Part shown: positions 27,202 through 37,576 of the stretch, in pieces
Layout of the letters: each line of letters starts with the position of its first letter
Numbering within the stretch: position 1 is the stretch's first letter
DNA from: Providencia zhijiangensis
GTDB lineage: Bacteria > Pseudomonadota > Gammaproteobacteria > Enterobacterales > Enterobacteriaceae
Direction: 5' to 3'
Assembly (NCBI RefSeq): GCF_030315915.2
Contig: NZ_CP135990.1
Span: 3,348,001 to 3,412,000 of the forward strand
Length of the DNA: 64,000 bases
The notes under the pieces: generated by a model
The model's input: only the letters and a program-made list of their open reading frames with translations
Told to the model about the DNA's origin: nothing
The model's database searches: none
Made by a program: the position numbers and the translations under genes

Positions 27202-28185
27202 CTAAAACCTTCTTAACACCATATAAATAAAGAATATTCCACCGACAAACTCGAGTACTACAGACAAGGTACCCGCTTTATTCAATCCATATTCAAGAAC
27301 TAACTGCCCGCCCACTAATGCAATCACACCGAGTAGGAAAGAAACAGGTAATAAATAGCGATGCTGACTGCTTCCTGCGATGTAATACGCCAAGTTAGCC
27401 ACCATCAAGCCGAGGAACGTTAGCGGGCCCACCAGCGCCGTGGAAATTGCCACTAAGACAGAAATCAGTAATAAGATTACGGTGACTTGCTGACGGTAGT
27501 TAATCCCTAAGTTCACCGCATTAGCTTGTCCCAGTGCGAGCACGTCAAAGCAGTAACGCATACGCCAAAGCAGAATGCCCACAATCACGGTGATCACCAA
27601 CGTGAACAGAATCAGCTCCGGCGTTCCTTTGGTAAAAGTCGCGAACATCCGGCTTTGCAAAATGGAAAACTCATTCGGATCCATCAATCTTTGCAATAAG
27701 GTCGCCACACTGCGAAACAAGGTTCCGAGGATAATCCCCACCATCAACACTAAGTTGATATTCATTTTTACGGAGATAAACAGCCAGCGGTACAGCAGCA
27801 CAGAGAAAATCACCAGCAGGGAGGATTCCAGCAAAAATTTACCAATATTCAATAGCCATGATGCGGGAAAACTATCGGTATAAAACACAAAGATAGTTTG
27901 CAGCAGGATGAACAATGCCTCTAACCCCATAATGGATGGCGTCAGGATTTTGTTATTGGCGATAGTTTGAAACAGAACCGTCGACACCCCAGAACCAAAC
28001 GCCACAATGATCATTGTCAGAACGATATAACCACGATGGGGCAGGATATACGCAAGATTACTGCCCAAATTAATGGTCATGTATAAAATGATCGACAGCA
28101 CTGACAGCGCAGCCAACAAACCGATGCGCTGGATTGGCGTGAACATTCTTTTCACTGGCAAACTTAATGAATTAACTTTTTCCAT
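27202..28185 (-). CDS. Siderophore ABC transporter permease 2 (FecCD family)
   Basis: A 327-residue polytopic protein with about nine membrane helices. Family patches are FGSGVSTVLFQTIANNKILTPSIMGLEALF, LALGQANAVNLGINYRQ and LVGPLTFLGLMVANLAYYIAG. It forms the importer channel with the permease encoded upstream, with which it overlaps by 14 bp. It works with the ATPase gene that follows immediately. Confidence 0.92.
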   Translation of the reverse strand: MEKVNSLSLPVKRMFTPIQRIGLLAALSVLSIILYMTINLGSNLAYILPHRGYIVLTMIIVAFGSGVSTVLFQTIANNKILTPSIMGLEALFILLQTIFVFYTDSFPASWLLNIGKFLLESSLLVIFSVLLYRWLFISVKMNINLVLMVGIILGTLFRSVATLLQRLMDPNEFSILQSRMFATFTKGTPELILFTLVITVIVGILLWRMRYCFDVLALGQANAVNLGINYRQQVTVILLLISVLVAISTALVGPLTFLGLMVANLAYYIAGSSQHRYLLPVSFLLGVIALVGGQLVLEYGLNKAGTLSVVLEFVGGIFFIYMVLRRF

Positions 28186-29134
28186 AACGCTGATGCTTTA
28201 ACAAGAGATAAAGGAAAATAACCGCGCCGACGACACCTAAAATCACACTCGCAGGAATTTCAAACGGATAGCGAATTAGGCGACCAATAATGTCACACAG
28301 CAGCACTAAGCCGCCGCCTGCCAAACAAATCCACGGGATAGTTTTACGAATATTGTCCCCCATCATCAAGCTAATCAGGTTCGGGACAATCAATCCTAAG
28401 AATGGCAACGCACCGACAACGACCACGACCACACCGCTGATTAAGGCGATAATAGATAACCCGATGGTCATCACTTTCTGGTAATTCAAACCGACGTTAA
28501 CGGAAAACTCACGCCCCATCCCTGCCACTGTAAAGCTATCGGCAATTAAGCAGGCAGCCAGTGTTAAGCCACCCACCAGCCAAAGCAGCTCATAGCGACC
28601 TTGTAAAATACTGGAGAAATCGCCGCTCATCCAAGCACCTAGGGATTGAAGCAGGTCGAAATAGTAAGCAGTAAAAATGGTAAGCGCGCTGATCACGGCC
28701 CCTAGCATGATACCGACTAACGGCACTATCAGGGCGGACTTCAAAATGATCCGGCGCAAAATCAGCATAAACAGTGCGGTGCCTAGCAGTGCAAATCCGC
28801 TCGCTACCACCATTTTGGTCATGATAGAAGCTGTTGGATACAGGATCATCACGAACAGTAAACCAAGGCTCGCTGATTGCGTGGTACCCGCAAGGGAAGG
28901 TTCGATGAAACGGTTTTGGGTGAGTAGCTGCATAATCAGCCCCGCGACGCTCATGGCGCTTCCTGCGAGGATCAGGGCGGCGGTGCGAGGGATACGGCTC
29001 ACGAAAAAGATATCTTGCATCTCGGGGTCGGTGAAAAGCGAAACGGGTGACACGTCACCCGCTCCAATAAACAAGCTTAATACCGCTAATACCAATAACG
29101 CGAGAATACCAAAAGAGAGATAAAGCGTTTTCAT
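28172..29134 (-). CDS. Siderophore ABC transporter permease 1 (FecCD family)
   Basis: A 320-residue permease with typical FecCD stretches: SRIPRTAALILAGSAMSVAGLIMQLLTQNRFIEPSLAGTTQSASLG, GMGREFSVNVGLNYQ and VGALPFLGLIVPNLISLMMGDN. It lies 3 bp after the lipoprotein gene and overlaps the second permease gene, so the operon is tightly packed. Confidence 0.92.
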   Translation of the reverse strand: MKTLYLSFGILALLVLAVLSLFIGAGDVSPVSLFTDPEMQDIFFVSRIPRTAALILAGSAMSVAGLIMQLLTQNRFIEPSLAGTTQSASLGLLFVMILYPTASIMTKMVVASGFALLGTALFMLILRRIILKSALIVPLVGIMLGAVISALTIFTAYYFDLLQSLGAWMSGDFSSILQGRYELLWLVGGLTLAACLIADSFTVAGMGREFSVNVGLNYQKVMTIGLSIIALISGVVVVVVGALPFLGLIVPNLISLMMGDNIRKTIPWICLAGGGLVLLCDIIGRLIRYPFEIPASVILGVVGAVIFLYLLLKHQRYGKS

Positions 29135-29137
29135 TGA

Positions 29138-30133
29138 TTAATTCGTTTTTTTCTTCTCTAAAGCTTTGTTTACATCATCCATTAATTTGGAATAAGTTTG
29201 GATACCACCAGCGATATAAACCGCTGAAGAATCTAAATAAGCCACTTGGCCTTTTTCCCATGCAGAGGTTTTTCTAACTAATGCATTGTCTAACACATCT
29301 GCCGCAGGTTGTGCATCTTTCGCACCAATCGCACCATCACGGTCGATAACAAATAACCAGTCTGGGTTCAGTTTTAATAACAGTTCTGAGTTCACGATAT
29401 TACCGTGACGGCCAGTATCTTCAGTGAAGACATAAGCCGGTTCGAAACCTAATACATCAAAGATAAAGCCAAAACGGGAACCTGGACCGTAAGCAGAAAT
29501 TTTACCGCCGCTCACTAAAATTACCATCGCCTTGCCCGCTTCAGGGGTTTTGCCTTTGATATCATTAATTTTGTTTTTGAAGTCAGAAACGAGTTTATTC
29601 GCTTGTTCTTCTTTACCAAATAAAGAACCTAACAGCGCAGTACGCTCCATCAAGCTATCAATAAAACGTTTGTTATCAATATCCAGAGAAATCGTTGGTG
29701 CGATACCACTTAATTTGTCATAAGCGTCGCGAGCACGGCTACCACCTAAAATCACATCAGGTTTTGCACTGCTGATAGTTTCATAAGCCGGCTCAAATAA
29801 GCTCCCGCCATTAACATATTCTGAGGTGCTATATTTCTCTAAAAACTGTGGAAAATGGGCGTTAGTTTGTGGAACACCAATCACCGGAATACCCAGCGCA
29901 TCGATGATGTCTAAGGTTTCCATGTTCATCACAAACGCACGTTGTGGATGGCTAGGAATTTCAGTTTTACCTTGAGCATGTTCAACGACAATCGTTTGTT
30001 TTTCAGCTGGTTTTTCTGCTGCTGGCTGCTCGGTCGTTGGCGCTGCTGTTTGCGTTTGCTTAGCGTCATCACAACCCGCTAACGCAACAACGGATAATAG
30101 GGCAAACCCTGAAACTAATGATTTTGCGAACAT
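29138..30133 (-). CDS. Siderophore-binding lipoprotein
   Basis: A 331-residue binding protein with a lipoprotein signal: MFAKSLVSGFALLSVVALAGC, with Cys21 as the lipidation site. A Pro/Ala/Glu-rich linker (TAAPTTEQPAAEKPAEKQ) leads into the helical-backbone (class III) binding fold, with HPQRAFVMNMETLDIIDALGIPVIGVP and KPDVILGGSRARDAYDKLSGIAPTISL. It delivers ferric siderophore from the periplasm to the two permeases. It is the first gene of the operon. No outer-membrane receptor is encoded nearby. Candidate Fur-like sites lie upstream. Confidence 0.9.
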   Translation of the reverse strand: MFAKSLVSGFALLSVVALAGCDDAKQTQTAAPTTEQPAAEKPAEKQTIVVEHAQGKTEIPSHPQRAFVMNMETLDIIDALGIPVIGVPQTNAHFPQFLEKYSTSEYVNGGSLFEPAYETISSAKPDVILGGSRARDAYDKLSGIAPTISLDIDNKRFIDSLMERTALLGSLFGKEEQANKLVSDFKNKINDIKGKTPEAGKAMVILVSGGKISAYGPGSRFGFIFDVLGFEPAYVFTEDTGRHGNIVNSELLLKLNPDWLFVIDRDGAIGAKDAQPAADVLDNALVRKTSAWEKGQVAYLDSSAVYIAGGIQTYSKLMDDVNKALEKKKTN

Positions 30134-30153
30134 CTAAATTCCTCCACCTTTCA

Positions 30154-30245
30154 ATGTGATTATCGTTAGTCACGTCATTCATGACCCGAAGATGGCGGTC
30201 ATCTTACATGAAACATAGCGCTAATGATATTAGTTTGCATTTGCA
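30154..30245. promoter_or_regulatory. Candidate Fur-box region upstream of the siderophore importer
   Basis: TGATATTAGTTTGCA at 30225-30239 matches about 10 of 14 defined positions of the 15-mer TGATAATNATTATCA, by eye. A second similar patch, TGATTATCGTTAGTC, is near 30155. The region lies 20-110 bp upstream of the lipoprotein start, where an iron-regulated promoter would be. Fur control is expected for such operons, but the sites are only approximate. Confidence 0.45.
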
Positions 30246-30337
30246 TTTCGCAAAATAATGATACATCGCACAAAAACACACATTACCTATATTTAAAGCA
30301 ACTTACTCACATCTTATTTTGATTAGGGAGAAAACAA

Positions 30338-32026
30338 ATGGCTCAAGCCTGGTGGAAATCCGCGGTGGTATATCAAATCTACCCCAAAAGCTTCTATGAC
30401 CATAATGGCGACGGTATTGGCGATCTTGCTGGTATCACCGCCAAGCTAGACTATATCCAATCTTTAGGCGTAAACGTGATTTGGTTATGTCCAATTTTTG
30501 AATCACCGATGAAAGATAATGGCTATGACATTGCCAACTATGACAGCGTGGATCCGGTTTTTGGCAGCAATGATGACCTTGATATTTTAATCAGCCAAGC
30601 TTCGCAGCGTGGCATTAAAATTCTGCTGGACTTGGTGCTTAATCACAGCTCAAACCAGCACCCTTGGTTCGAAGCTGCCCTTGCCGACCCAAACAGCCCT
30701 TACGCCGACTATTACCAATTTATTGAATGGGATAAACCCACTCCACCGAACAATTTACGTACCTATTTTGACTGCCCAGTCTGGACTCGAGTTCCCGATA
30801 GCAATCGCTGGTACTTCAACTCTTTCGGCCCCGAGCAACCTGATCTTAATTGGGAAAATCCACAATTGCGCCAAGAAATTATCCAAATGATCAATCGTTG
30901 GATAGCTAAAGGGGTTGCAGGATTCCGCATTGATGCCATCGGCAATATAAAAAAATCCCCTGAAGCCCTCTCGCCTTACCAATTCCCTCCTGATCGGGAA
31001 GATGGCACTGCGTTTTTAGTCCCTTGGGTGGTTAACCAACCGGGCATCCATGAATTTTTAAAGGAGCTTGCGAGCCAAACCTTCCACCCTGCGAACTCAA
31101 TGACGGTGGCTGAAATCGATGTTCCACCGCAAGATCTTGCGAATTATATTGGTGAGGACGGCTCATTCTCTATGGTGTTCGACTTCAGTATTGCGGATCT
31201 CGACATTGCCAAGCAGCCCCCGTTTTCCATTGCTCCAATCACTGGTGAACGTTTGAAACCTGTTTTTCTAAAAAGCCAGCTCACAACCCAGCAAGTTGGT
31301 TGGGGCGCGCCTTATTTAGAAAATCATGACCAACCGCGCTCACTGAACAAATTCTTACCGAAAGGCGCCATCTCCCCTGTCACCGAGAAAATGTTGGCGA
31401 TGTTCTTACTGACTCAGCGCGGCACGCCATTTATTTATCAAGGACAAGAAATTGGCATGACGAACTGCCCAATGACGCTCAACGAGCACCACGATCTGCA
31501 TCTCTTTAAACTCTACCTATGGGGTCAAACGCACGGATACTCTCACACCACCATGATGAACTATTTTACCCAACGCAGCCGCGACAATGCACGAACACCA
31601 TTTCAATGGAATAACCAACATCATGGCGGATTTACCACAGGCATCCCATGGTTGAAGGTTAATCCCAATTACCGCGAGATCAATGCAACGACTCAACAGC
31701 AGCAACCCGATTCACTTTTCGCGTTTTACCAGCAATTAATTACCCTGCGCCGCCATTCGCCAATTAGCGATATCTTGGTTGAAGGCGAATTCTCAGAAAT
31801 CAGCGCCCCTGAACCTGTTATTGCTTATCGCCGAACATTAGGCTCACGCGCCATCGATATTTACTGTAATTTCAGCGATAAACCGCAGGCTATTCACCAA
31901 CATTATCGCCAAGTGCATTTAAGCAATATCGCAAATGCCCATAATGACAATACCCATAACGACAAGCAGCAAATTATCCTACAGCCTTATCAATCAATAA
32001 TTTTTGAAGTAGAGAAAAGTGAATAA
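30338..32026 (+). CDS. GH13 alpha-glucosidase / oligo-1,6-glucosidase family
   Basis: A 562-residue cytosolic glycoside hydrolase starting WWKSAVVYQIYPKSFYDHNGDGIGDLAGI, the classic opening of the oligo-1,6-glucosidase and trehalose-6-phosphate hydrolase group. Catalytic elements are DLVLNHSS, the nucleophile in GFRIDAI, the acid/base in VAEID and the stabiliser in ENHDQPR. It would release glucose from short alpha-glucans. It lies just upstream of the glycogen operon in the same direction and could handle limit dextrins or malto-oligosaccharides from GlgX/GlgP (inference). No trehalose PTS gene is nearby, which argues against TreC. AGGGAG precedes the ATG. Confidence 0.88.
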   Translation: MAQAWWKSAVVYQIYPKSFYDHNGDGIGDLAGITAKLDYIQSLGVNVIWLCPIFESPMKDNGYDIANYDSVDPVFGSNDDLDILISQASQRGIKILLDLVLNHSSNQHPWFEAALADPNSPYADYYQFIEWDKPTPPNNLRTYFDCPVWTRVPDSNRWYFNSFGPEQPDLNWENPQLRQEIIQMINRWIAKGVAGFRIDAIGNIKKSPEALSPYQFPPDREDGTAFLVPWVVNQPGIHEFLKELASQTFHPANSMTVAEIDVPPQDLANYIGEDGSFSMVFDFSIADLDIAKQPPFSIAPITGERLKPVFLKSQLTTQQVGWGAPYLENHDQPRSLNKFLPKGAISPVTEKMLAMFLLTQRGTPFIYQGQEIGMTNCPMTLNEHHDLHLFKLYLWGQTHGYSHTTMMNYFTQRSRDNARTPFQWNNQHHGGFTTGIPWLKVNPNYREINATTQQQQPDSLFAFYQQLITLRRHSPISDILVEGEFSEISAPEPVIAYRRTLGSRAIDIYCNFSDKPQAIHQHYRQVHLSNIANAHNDNTHNDKQQIILQPYQSIIFEVEKSE

Positions 32027-32067
32027 TTAAACAAATCACCCTGAATAGGTGTAAATAAAGATAAATA

Positions 32068-32112
32068 ATCACCCGATATTTCGATATCAATCATAATCGG
32101 GTGATAGTTATT
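32068..32112 (+). terminator. Hairpin after the GH13 gene
   Basis: ATCACCCGAT (32068-32077) and ATCGGGTGAT (32096-32105) form a perfect 10-bp stem. The 18-base loop itself contains a small palindrome around CGATATTTCGATATC. The tail AGTTATTA is weak for a classical terminator. The rest of the 278-bp spacer before glgB is AT-rich and must hold the glg promoter. Confidence 0.55.
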
Positions 32113-32304
32113 AAATTAAGCATTTAATTACGTTGAGTATTATTAATTGATAACTTAATAATACTATTCAAAAACAAATCAACTCATTGTTAAATAACGA
32201 ATTTAACAACTTTTAAAGCTAAATATGTGAAGCCTATCAAATACAAATTAAATAATTTAAGTAAAGTTTAAATTGCTCATTTCACTTTTCTTGAGGTTAT
32301 TTAT

Positions 32305-34317
32305 TTGCCAACTAATAATCGCGAAGTTATTTCTCAAATAACTTCAGGGCGTCGTTCTGCTGAAATATCTTCCGCAGAAACCCAAGCAATTAAAAAGCAC
32401 ACTGATGGCTTTGGCACTCTCATTCGTGACATAGATGGCTGGCTACTGGCAGAAGGCACCCATCTACGTCCCTATGAATGTCTTGGTGCCCACCCCGTCA
32501 ACTTCGACGGTGTTGATGGGGTAATTTTTTCTTTATGGGCGCCCAATGCTCAACGGGTCTCAGTTGTTGGCGAATTTAATCAGTGGGATGGGCGTATTCA
32601 CCCAATGACATTGCGCCATGAGGTGGGTATTTGGGAACGGTTTATTCCTGATGCAAAAATTGGGCAAGCGTATAAATATGAATTACAAGATAACCGAGGC
32701 TATATACGGGTCAAAGCCGACCCTTACGCACTGAAAAGTGTGCTATTTCCCCATGTAGAATCAGTGATAACGGCCTTGCCAGACAAACAAACTCCACTGC
32801 ACTCCGCCAGCGCAAATTCGCCACTTTCCGCGCCAATCTCAATTTACGAAGTGCATTTAGGCTCTTGGCGCCGTCACCCGCACAACAATGGCTGGCTAAG
32901 CTACCGACAACTGGCGGAGCAACTTATTCCTTATGTGGCGGAAATGGGGTTTACCCATCTGGAGCTGCTGCCCATCAGCGAACACCCGTTTGATGGCTCT
33001 TGGGGCTACCAACCTATCGGACTCTATTCCCCAACCTACCGTTTTGGTGGCGTTGAGGATTTTCTCTACTTGATTCAAACCGCCCACCAGCATCACCTTA
33101 AAGTGATCCTCGATTGGGTACCTGCCCATTTTCCCAATGATGAATATGGGTTAATCCAATTTGATGGTACCGCGCTGTATGAATATGCGGATCCGCGCGA
33201 AGGCGTCCACCAAAACTGGCATACCTTGATTTATAACTACAGCCGCTATGAAGTGGCTAACTTTTTGGCAGGCAATGCCCTCTATTGGCTAGAGCGTTTT
33301 GGTGTCGATGGGCTGCGTGTCGATGCGGTTAGCTCAATGATCTACCGCGATTACAGCCGCGAAGAAGGAGAATGGGTACCCAACAAATGGGGTGGCAAAG
33401 AGAACCTCGAAGCTCTCGATTTTCTACGTTATACCAACCAAATTGTTAAACAGAACTGCCCCCATGCGTTAATGATAGCCGAAGAGTCAACCGCCTTTCC
33501 CAATGTCACAGGCTCGGTTGAAAATCACGGTTTAGATTTTGATTTCAAATGGGATTTAGGCTGGATGCATGACACTCTGCGCTATATGTCCCTTGACCCG
33601 ATTTACCGTCAATATCATCACCAACAAATGACCTTTGGTATGTTTTACGCCCACAAAGAACACTTCGTTTTACCTCTTTCCCACGATGAAGTGGTACATG
33701 GCAAAGGGTCACTTCTCAGCAAAATGTCGGGCGATACATGGCAAAAATTTGCCAATTTACGAGCTTATTATGGATTTATGTGGGGTCATCCCGGTAAAAA
33801 ATTGTTGTTTATGGGAGGAGAATTCGCCCAAGGGCGAGAGTGGGATCACGACACGGGGCTAGATTGGCATTTACTGAACCCTGAATATGATGGCTGGCAT
33901 ACCGGTGTACAGCACCTTGTACGCGATTTAAATCACTGTTATCAGCAGCATCCACCTCTGTACCAGCTCGACGACTCCCCACAAGGCTTCGAATGGTTGG
34001 TCGTTGATGACCATCAAAATTCAGTATTCGCCTTTGTACGGCGCGATGCTAACAATCATGAAATTCTGGTGGTCACCAACTTCACCCCCGTTCCCCGCGA
34101 AAACTACCGCATTGGCGTTCACCAATCGGCTTGCTACCAAGAAATTATCAATACCGATTCTCACTATTATCGTGGCAGTAATGTGGGCAATCAGGGGGCA
34201 ATATCCACCCAGCAAATAGCGGCTCACGGTAAAAATCACTCCCTAAATATTACGCTTCCCCCTTTGGCTACCCTGTATTTGAAACGGGCGGATTTGGAAA
34301 CGGGAGGCACCGAATGA
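32305..34317 (+). CDS. glgB: 1,4-alpha-glucan branching enzyme GlgB, short N-terminus
   Basis: A 670-residue enzyme starting at a TTG (GAGG 8 bases upstream; no ATG fits). It makes alpha-1,6 branches in glycogen. The CBM48-type N2 domain ([19 protein letters not shown], about residues 77-95) is followed by the GH13 barrel with [20 protein letters not shown] (nucleophile), IAEEST (acid/base) and [12 protein letters not shown]. The residues before [15 protein letters not shown] number about 45, against about 110 in E. coli GlgB (728 aa). The first N-terminal module (N1) is therefore missing and replaced by a short polar tail. It overlaps glgX by 4 bases. Confidence 0.93.
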   Translation: MPTNNREVISQITSGRRSAEISSAETQAIKKHTDGFGTLIRDIDGWLLAEGTHLRPYECLGAHPVNFDGVDGVIFSLWAPNAQRVSVVGEFNQWDGRIHPMTLRHEVGIWERFIPDAKIGQAYKYELQDNRGYIRVKADPYALKSVLFPHVESVITALPDKQTPLHSASANSPLSAPISIYEVHLGSWRRHPHNNGWLSYRQLAEQLIPYVAEMGFTHLELLPISEHPFDGSWGYQPIGLYSPTYRFGGVEDFLYLIQTAHQHHLKVILDWVPAHFPNDEYGLIQFDGTALYEYADPREGVHQNWHTLIYNYSRYEVANFLAGNALYWLERFGVDGLRVDAVSSMIYRDYSREEGEWVPNKWGGKENLEALDFLRYTNQIVKQNCPHALMIAEESTAFPNVTGSVENHGLDFDFKWDLGWMHDTLRYMSLDPIYRQYHHQQMTFGMFYAHKEHFVLPLSHDEVVHGKGSLLSKMSGDTWQKFANLRAYYGFMWGHPGKKLLFMGGEFAQGREWDHDTGLDWHLLNPEYDGWHTGVQHLVRDLNHCYQQHPPLYQLDDSPQGFEWLVVDDHQNSVFAFVRRDANNHEILVVTNFTPVPRENYRIGVHQSACYQEIINTDSHYYRGSNVGNQGAISTQQIAAHGKNHSLNITLPPLATLYLKRADLETGGTE

Positions 34318-36245
34318 CACATTTTAATTTTCGGCAAGGTCACGCTTCCCCCCTTGGCAGCCACATGGACGAACACGGCGTCAATTTTGCGGTCTATAGC
34401 GAACATGCAGAACACATTGACCTGTGCGTGTTGGACTCACTCGGTGATGAAACTCGTTACTCGCTCTATCGGGGGGATAACCATATTTGGCATGGTTATT
34501 TAATGGGGGAAAAAGCGGGTCTGCATTATGGTTATCGCGCCAGCGGGAAATGGGAACCGCAAGCAGGATTATTTTTTGATGAAGCCCACTTACTGATTGA
34601 CCCTTACAGCCGCGAACTCAGTGGTAAACAGCATCCTTACTCCGTCGTCAGCCATGACCCGTATGACTGGCAAGGGGATACGCCTCTTCATACTCCATGG
34701 TCAAAAACCGTGATTTATGAAGCCCATGTTCGGGGGCTTACCATGCTACACCCTGACATTCCACTAGCCCTGCGTGGTAGCTATGCGGCTCTCGCACACC
34801 CTTGCATAGTCCAGCATTTAACGCGACTTGGTGTAACGGCACTGGAGCTGCTCCCTGTGCAATTTCATCTGGATGAACCGCGATTACAGGCTAAAAATCT
34901 CACTAATTATTGGGGCTATAACACGCTGGCACCGTTTGCGATTGAGCCTCAGCATTGGTCTGGGCAAGCAGGCTCTACGCCACTGCGTGAGTTTCGCGAT
35001 ATGGTCAAAGCCCTGCATCGTGCTGGCATTGAAGTTATCCTCGATATTGTGTTTAACCACACGGCCGAATTAGACCGCTCTGGGCCTTGCTTATCGTTTA
35101 GAGGGTTAGATAACCCCACCTATTACTGGTTAAGTGAAAATGGCGAATATGCAGATTGGGCGGGCTGCGGCAATACATTGAAATTGTTCCACCCCACCGT
35201 AAGCCAATGGGTGCTGGACTGCCTGCATTTTTGGGCAATTGAATGCCATGTTGATGGCTTTCGCTTTGATTTATCCACGATATTGGGGAGAACGCCGGAA
35301 TTTAATTCCCATGCTCCACTGCTTAAGGCTATCAGCCAAGACCCCATTCTTGGGCAGCTTAAGTTGATTGCCGAACCTTGGGATCTCGCCAACAACGGTT
35401 ACCAACTGGGGCAATTTCCACCGCCTTTTGCCGAATGGAATGACCAATTTCGCAATGATTGCCGTCGTGCTGTTTTGTATCAAGATATTCCTATCGGTAC
35501 CTTGGCAAGTCGCCTTGCAGGCTCGCGGGACTGCTTTTTACAGAATGATCGTCCTAGTTTTGTTTCAATTAACCACATCACCGCCCACGATGGCTTTACC
35601 CTGCGAGATTTGGTCAGTTTTAATCACAAGCATAACCATGCCAATGGTGAAAATAACCAAGATGGCACCAACCACAACAACAGTCATAATCATGGTTTTG
35701 AAGGGTTAAATGCCCCCGAGAAAATAGCGCGGGAACGCCAAAAGAGCCAGCGTCATTTATTAAGTTTGCTGTTCTTGTCATTAGGCACTCCGATGCTACG
35801 TGCAGGAGATGAATTAGGGCATAGCCAACAAGGGAATAATAACGCTTATTGCCAAGATAACCCGATAAGCTGGCTTAACTGGCAGGAAGCCGATCACTCG
35901 CTTATGGAATTTACCGCACAACTCGCCGCATTGCGCCAGCAGATCCCTGCACTGACGTCGGGGCAATGGTGGCATTCACTGCCACCCAATAAAACCGTTG
36001 AGTGGCTAAATGCCCAAGGCTCCCCCACCCCCCTTGAACAGTGGCAGCAATCATGCCCCATGCAAGTGTTACTTTCTGATCAATGGCTATTACTGATTAA
36101 TTTCACTGAGCAGCCCCATTCGCTCACGCTTCCCGAGGGGAATTGGCACCCTGTCCCGCCTTTTCATTTCCACTTGCTTAGCCCTATTCCCCCAAAAACC
36201 TTCGTGGTCATGCAGCGCCACGATTTTTCGCCAAGTGATCATTAA
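34314..36245 (+). CDS. glgX: Glycogen debranching enzyme GlgX
   Basis: A 643-residue isoamylase-type GH13 enzyme that hydrolyses alpha-1,6 branches of phosphorylase limit dextrin. The N-terminal CBM48 domain opens [30 protein letters not shown]. Catalytic stretches are DIVFNHTAE, the nucleophile in [12 protein letters not shown], the acid/base in IAEPWD, and [22 protein letters not shown]. Length is close to the E. coli enzyme (657). The start overlaps the glgB stop (ATGA), so the two are coupled; glgC follows after 9 bp. Confidence 0.94.
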   Translation: MTHFNFRQGHASPLGSHMDEHGVNFAVYSEHAEHIDLCVLDSLGDETRYSLYRGDNHIWHGYLMGEKAGLHYGYRASGKWEPQAGLFFDEAHLLIDPYSRELSGKQHPYSVVSHDPYDWQGDTPLHTPWSKTVIYEAHVRGLTMLHPDIPLALRGSYAALAHPCIVQHLTRLGVTALELLPVQFHLDEPRLQAKNLTNYWGYNTLAPFAIEPQHWSGQAGSTPLREFRDMVKALHRAGIEVILDIVFNHTAELDRSGPCLSFRGLDNPTYYWLSENGEYADWAGCGNTLKLFHPTVSQWVLDCLHFWAIECHVDGFRFDLSTILGRTPEFNSHAPLLKAISQDPILGQLKLIAEPWDLANNGYQLGQFPPPFAEWNDQFRNDCRRAVLYQDIPIGTLASRLAGSRDCFLQNDRPSFVSINHITAHDGFTLRDLVSFNHKHNHANGENNQDGTNHNNSHNHGFEGLNAPEKIARERQKSQRHLLSLLFLSLGTPMLRAGDELGHSQQGNNNAYCQDNPISWLNWQEADHSLMEFTAQLAALRQQIPALTSGQWWHSLPPNKTVEWLNAQGSPTPLEQWQQSCPMQVLLSDQWLLLINFTEQPHSLTLPEGNWHPVPPFHFHLLSPIPPKTFVVMQRHDFSPSDH

Positions 36246-36254
36246 GGAATTGAT

Positions 36255-37565
36255 ATGTCAGAGAAAACACCTTTTTATGCCTACCCAGATCCCATTTCGA
36301 GGCAGCTATTAGCCAAAGAACTTCCGAGCAATACGGTTGCGCTTATTTTGGCGGGTGGTAAAGGTTCTCGTCTCAAGGCCCTGACTCAGAAGCAGCCAAA
36401 ACCTTCGCTCCACTTTGGCGGGAAATTTCGAATCATTGATTTCACCTTATCTAACTGTATTAATTCAGGAATTTATCGCGTCGGTATACTGACCCAATAC
36501 TATTCCCATCACTTAATCCAACATATTCAGCACAGTTGGTCATTTCTAAACGGGAAAACCAATGAGTTTATTGAAATATTCCCTGCTCAACAAAAACAGA
36601 ATACCGAAGATTGGTACCAAGGTACCGCCGATGCCATCTTTCAAAATCTCGATGTTATTAGCCAATATCAAGCCAAATACATCATTGTGTTAGCTGGGGA
36701 TCATATCTACAAAATGGATTATTCCCGCATGTTGCTCGACCATGTGGAAAAAGGGAGCCAATGCACAGTGGCCTGTATTGAAGTGCCTTGTAGCCAAGCC
36801 TCTGAATTTGGCATTATGGACATTAACGATGACGAACAAATCATTAATTTTATTGAAAAACCTCAATTTCCCCCATCGATGCCGGGGAAGCCTTATGCCA
36901 CATTAGCCAGTATGGGCGTTTACGTTTTTGATGCCCAATACCTCTACCAATTACTCGCTGAAGAGCAGCAACAGCAGAATACACAACATGATTTTGGTAA
37001 AAACTTAATCCCTAAGGCGGTACAGCAAGGCAAGGCTTGGGCGCATCCGTTTAGCCGCTCCTGCGTCTATTCTGATTTTAATATGGGTGCATTACCCTAC
37101 TGGCGCGACGTAGGTACCATTGATGCTTACTGGAATGCCAATATTGACTTAGTTTCAGCGAAGCCCGATCTGGACATGTATGATCCCCATTGGTCGATTC
37201 GGACGGGGCACTCCCCATTGGCACCAGCTCGGTTTATTCAAGGTGAGTCGCTGCAATCTCCCCAAATTACCAACACATTGATTAATGCAGGCTCCATCGT
37301 CGAAGACGCCAAAATCGCTAACTCCGTCATTTTCCAAAATGTCCGTGTGAATGCTCACAGCCAACTCGATGCCTGCGTGATCCTCCCCGATGTCTCTATT
37401 GGATACGCCTGCCGCTTACAACGCTGCATTATTGATAGCGGCTGTGTGTTACCCAACAAGCTAGTTATTGGTGAAGATCCACAATGGGATGCCCAACATT
37501 TCTACCGTTCTGAAGGTGGCGTCGTCCTTGTCACTCAAACAATGCTCGATAAACTTGCCGCTTAA
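36255..37565 (+). CDS. glgC: Glucose-1-phosphate adenylyltransferase GlgC
   Basis: A 436-residue ADP-glucose pyrophosphorylase and the committed step of glycogen synthesis. The nucleotidyltransferase motif is [35 protein letters not shown]. Substrate and effector patches are [39 protein letters not shown] and IIEKP-like [11 protein letters not shown] left-handed beta-helix C-terminal domain follows. Length and order match E. coli GlgC (431), so allosteric control by fructose 1,6-bisphosphate and AMP is likely. AAGGAAT lies before the ATG. Confidence 0.95.
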   Translation: MSEKTPFYAYPDPISRQLLAKELPSNTVALILAGGKGSRLKALTQKQPKPSLHFGGKFRIIDFTLSNCINSGIYRVGILTQYYSHHLIQHIQHSWSFLNGKTNEFIEIFPAQQKQNTEDWYQGTADAIFQNLDVISQYQAKYIIVLAGDHIYKMDYSRMLLDHVEKGSQCTVACIEVPCSQASEFGIMDINDDEQIINFIEKPQFPPSMPGKPYATLASMGVYVFDAQYLYQLLAEEQQQQNTQHDFGKNLIPKAVQQGKAWAHPFSRSCVYSDFNMGALPYWRDVGTIDAYWNANIDLVSAKPDLDMYDPHWSIRTGHSPLAPARFIQGESLQSPQITNTLINAGSIVEDAKIANSVIFQNVRVNAHSQLDACVILPDVSIGYACRLQRCIIDSGCVLPNKLVIGEDPQWDAQHFYRSEGGVVLVTQTMLDKLAA

Positions 37566-37576
37566 AGGAGACTCAG

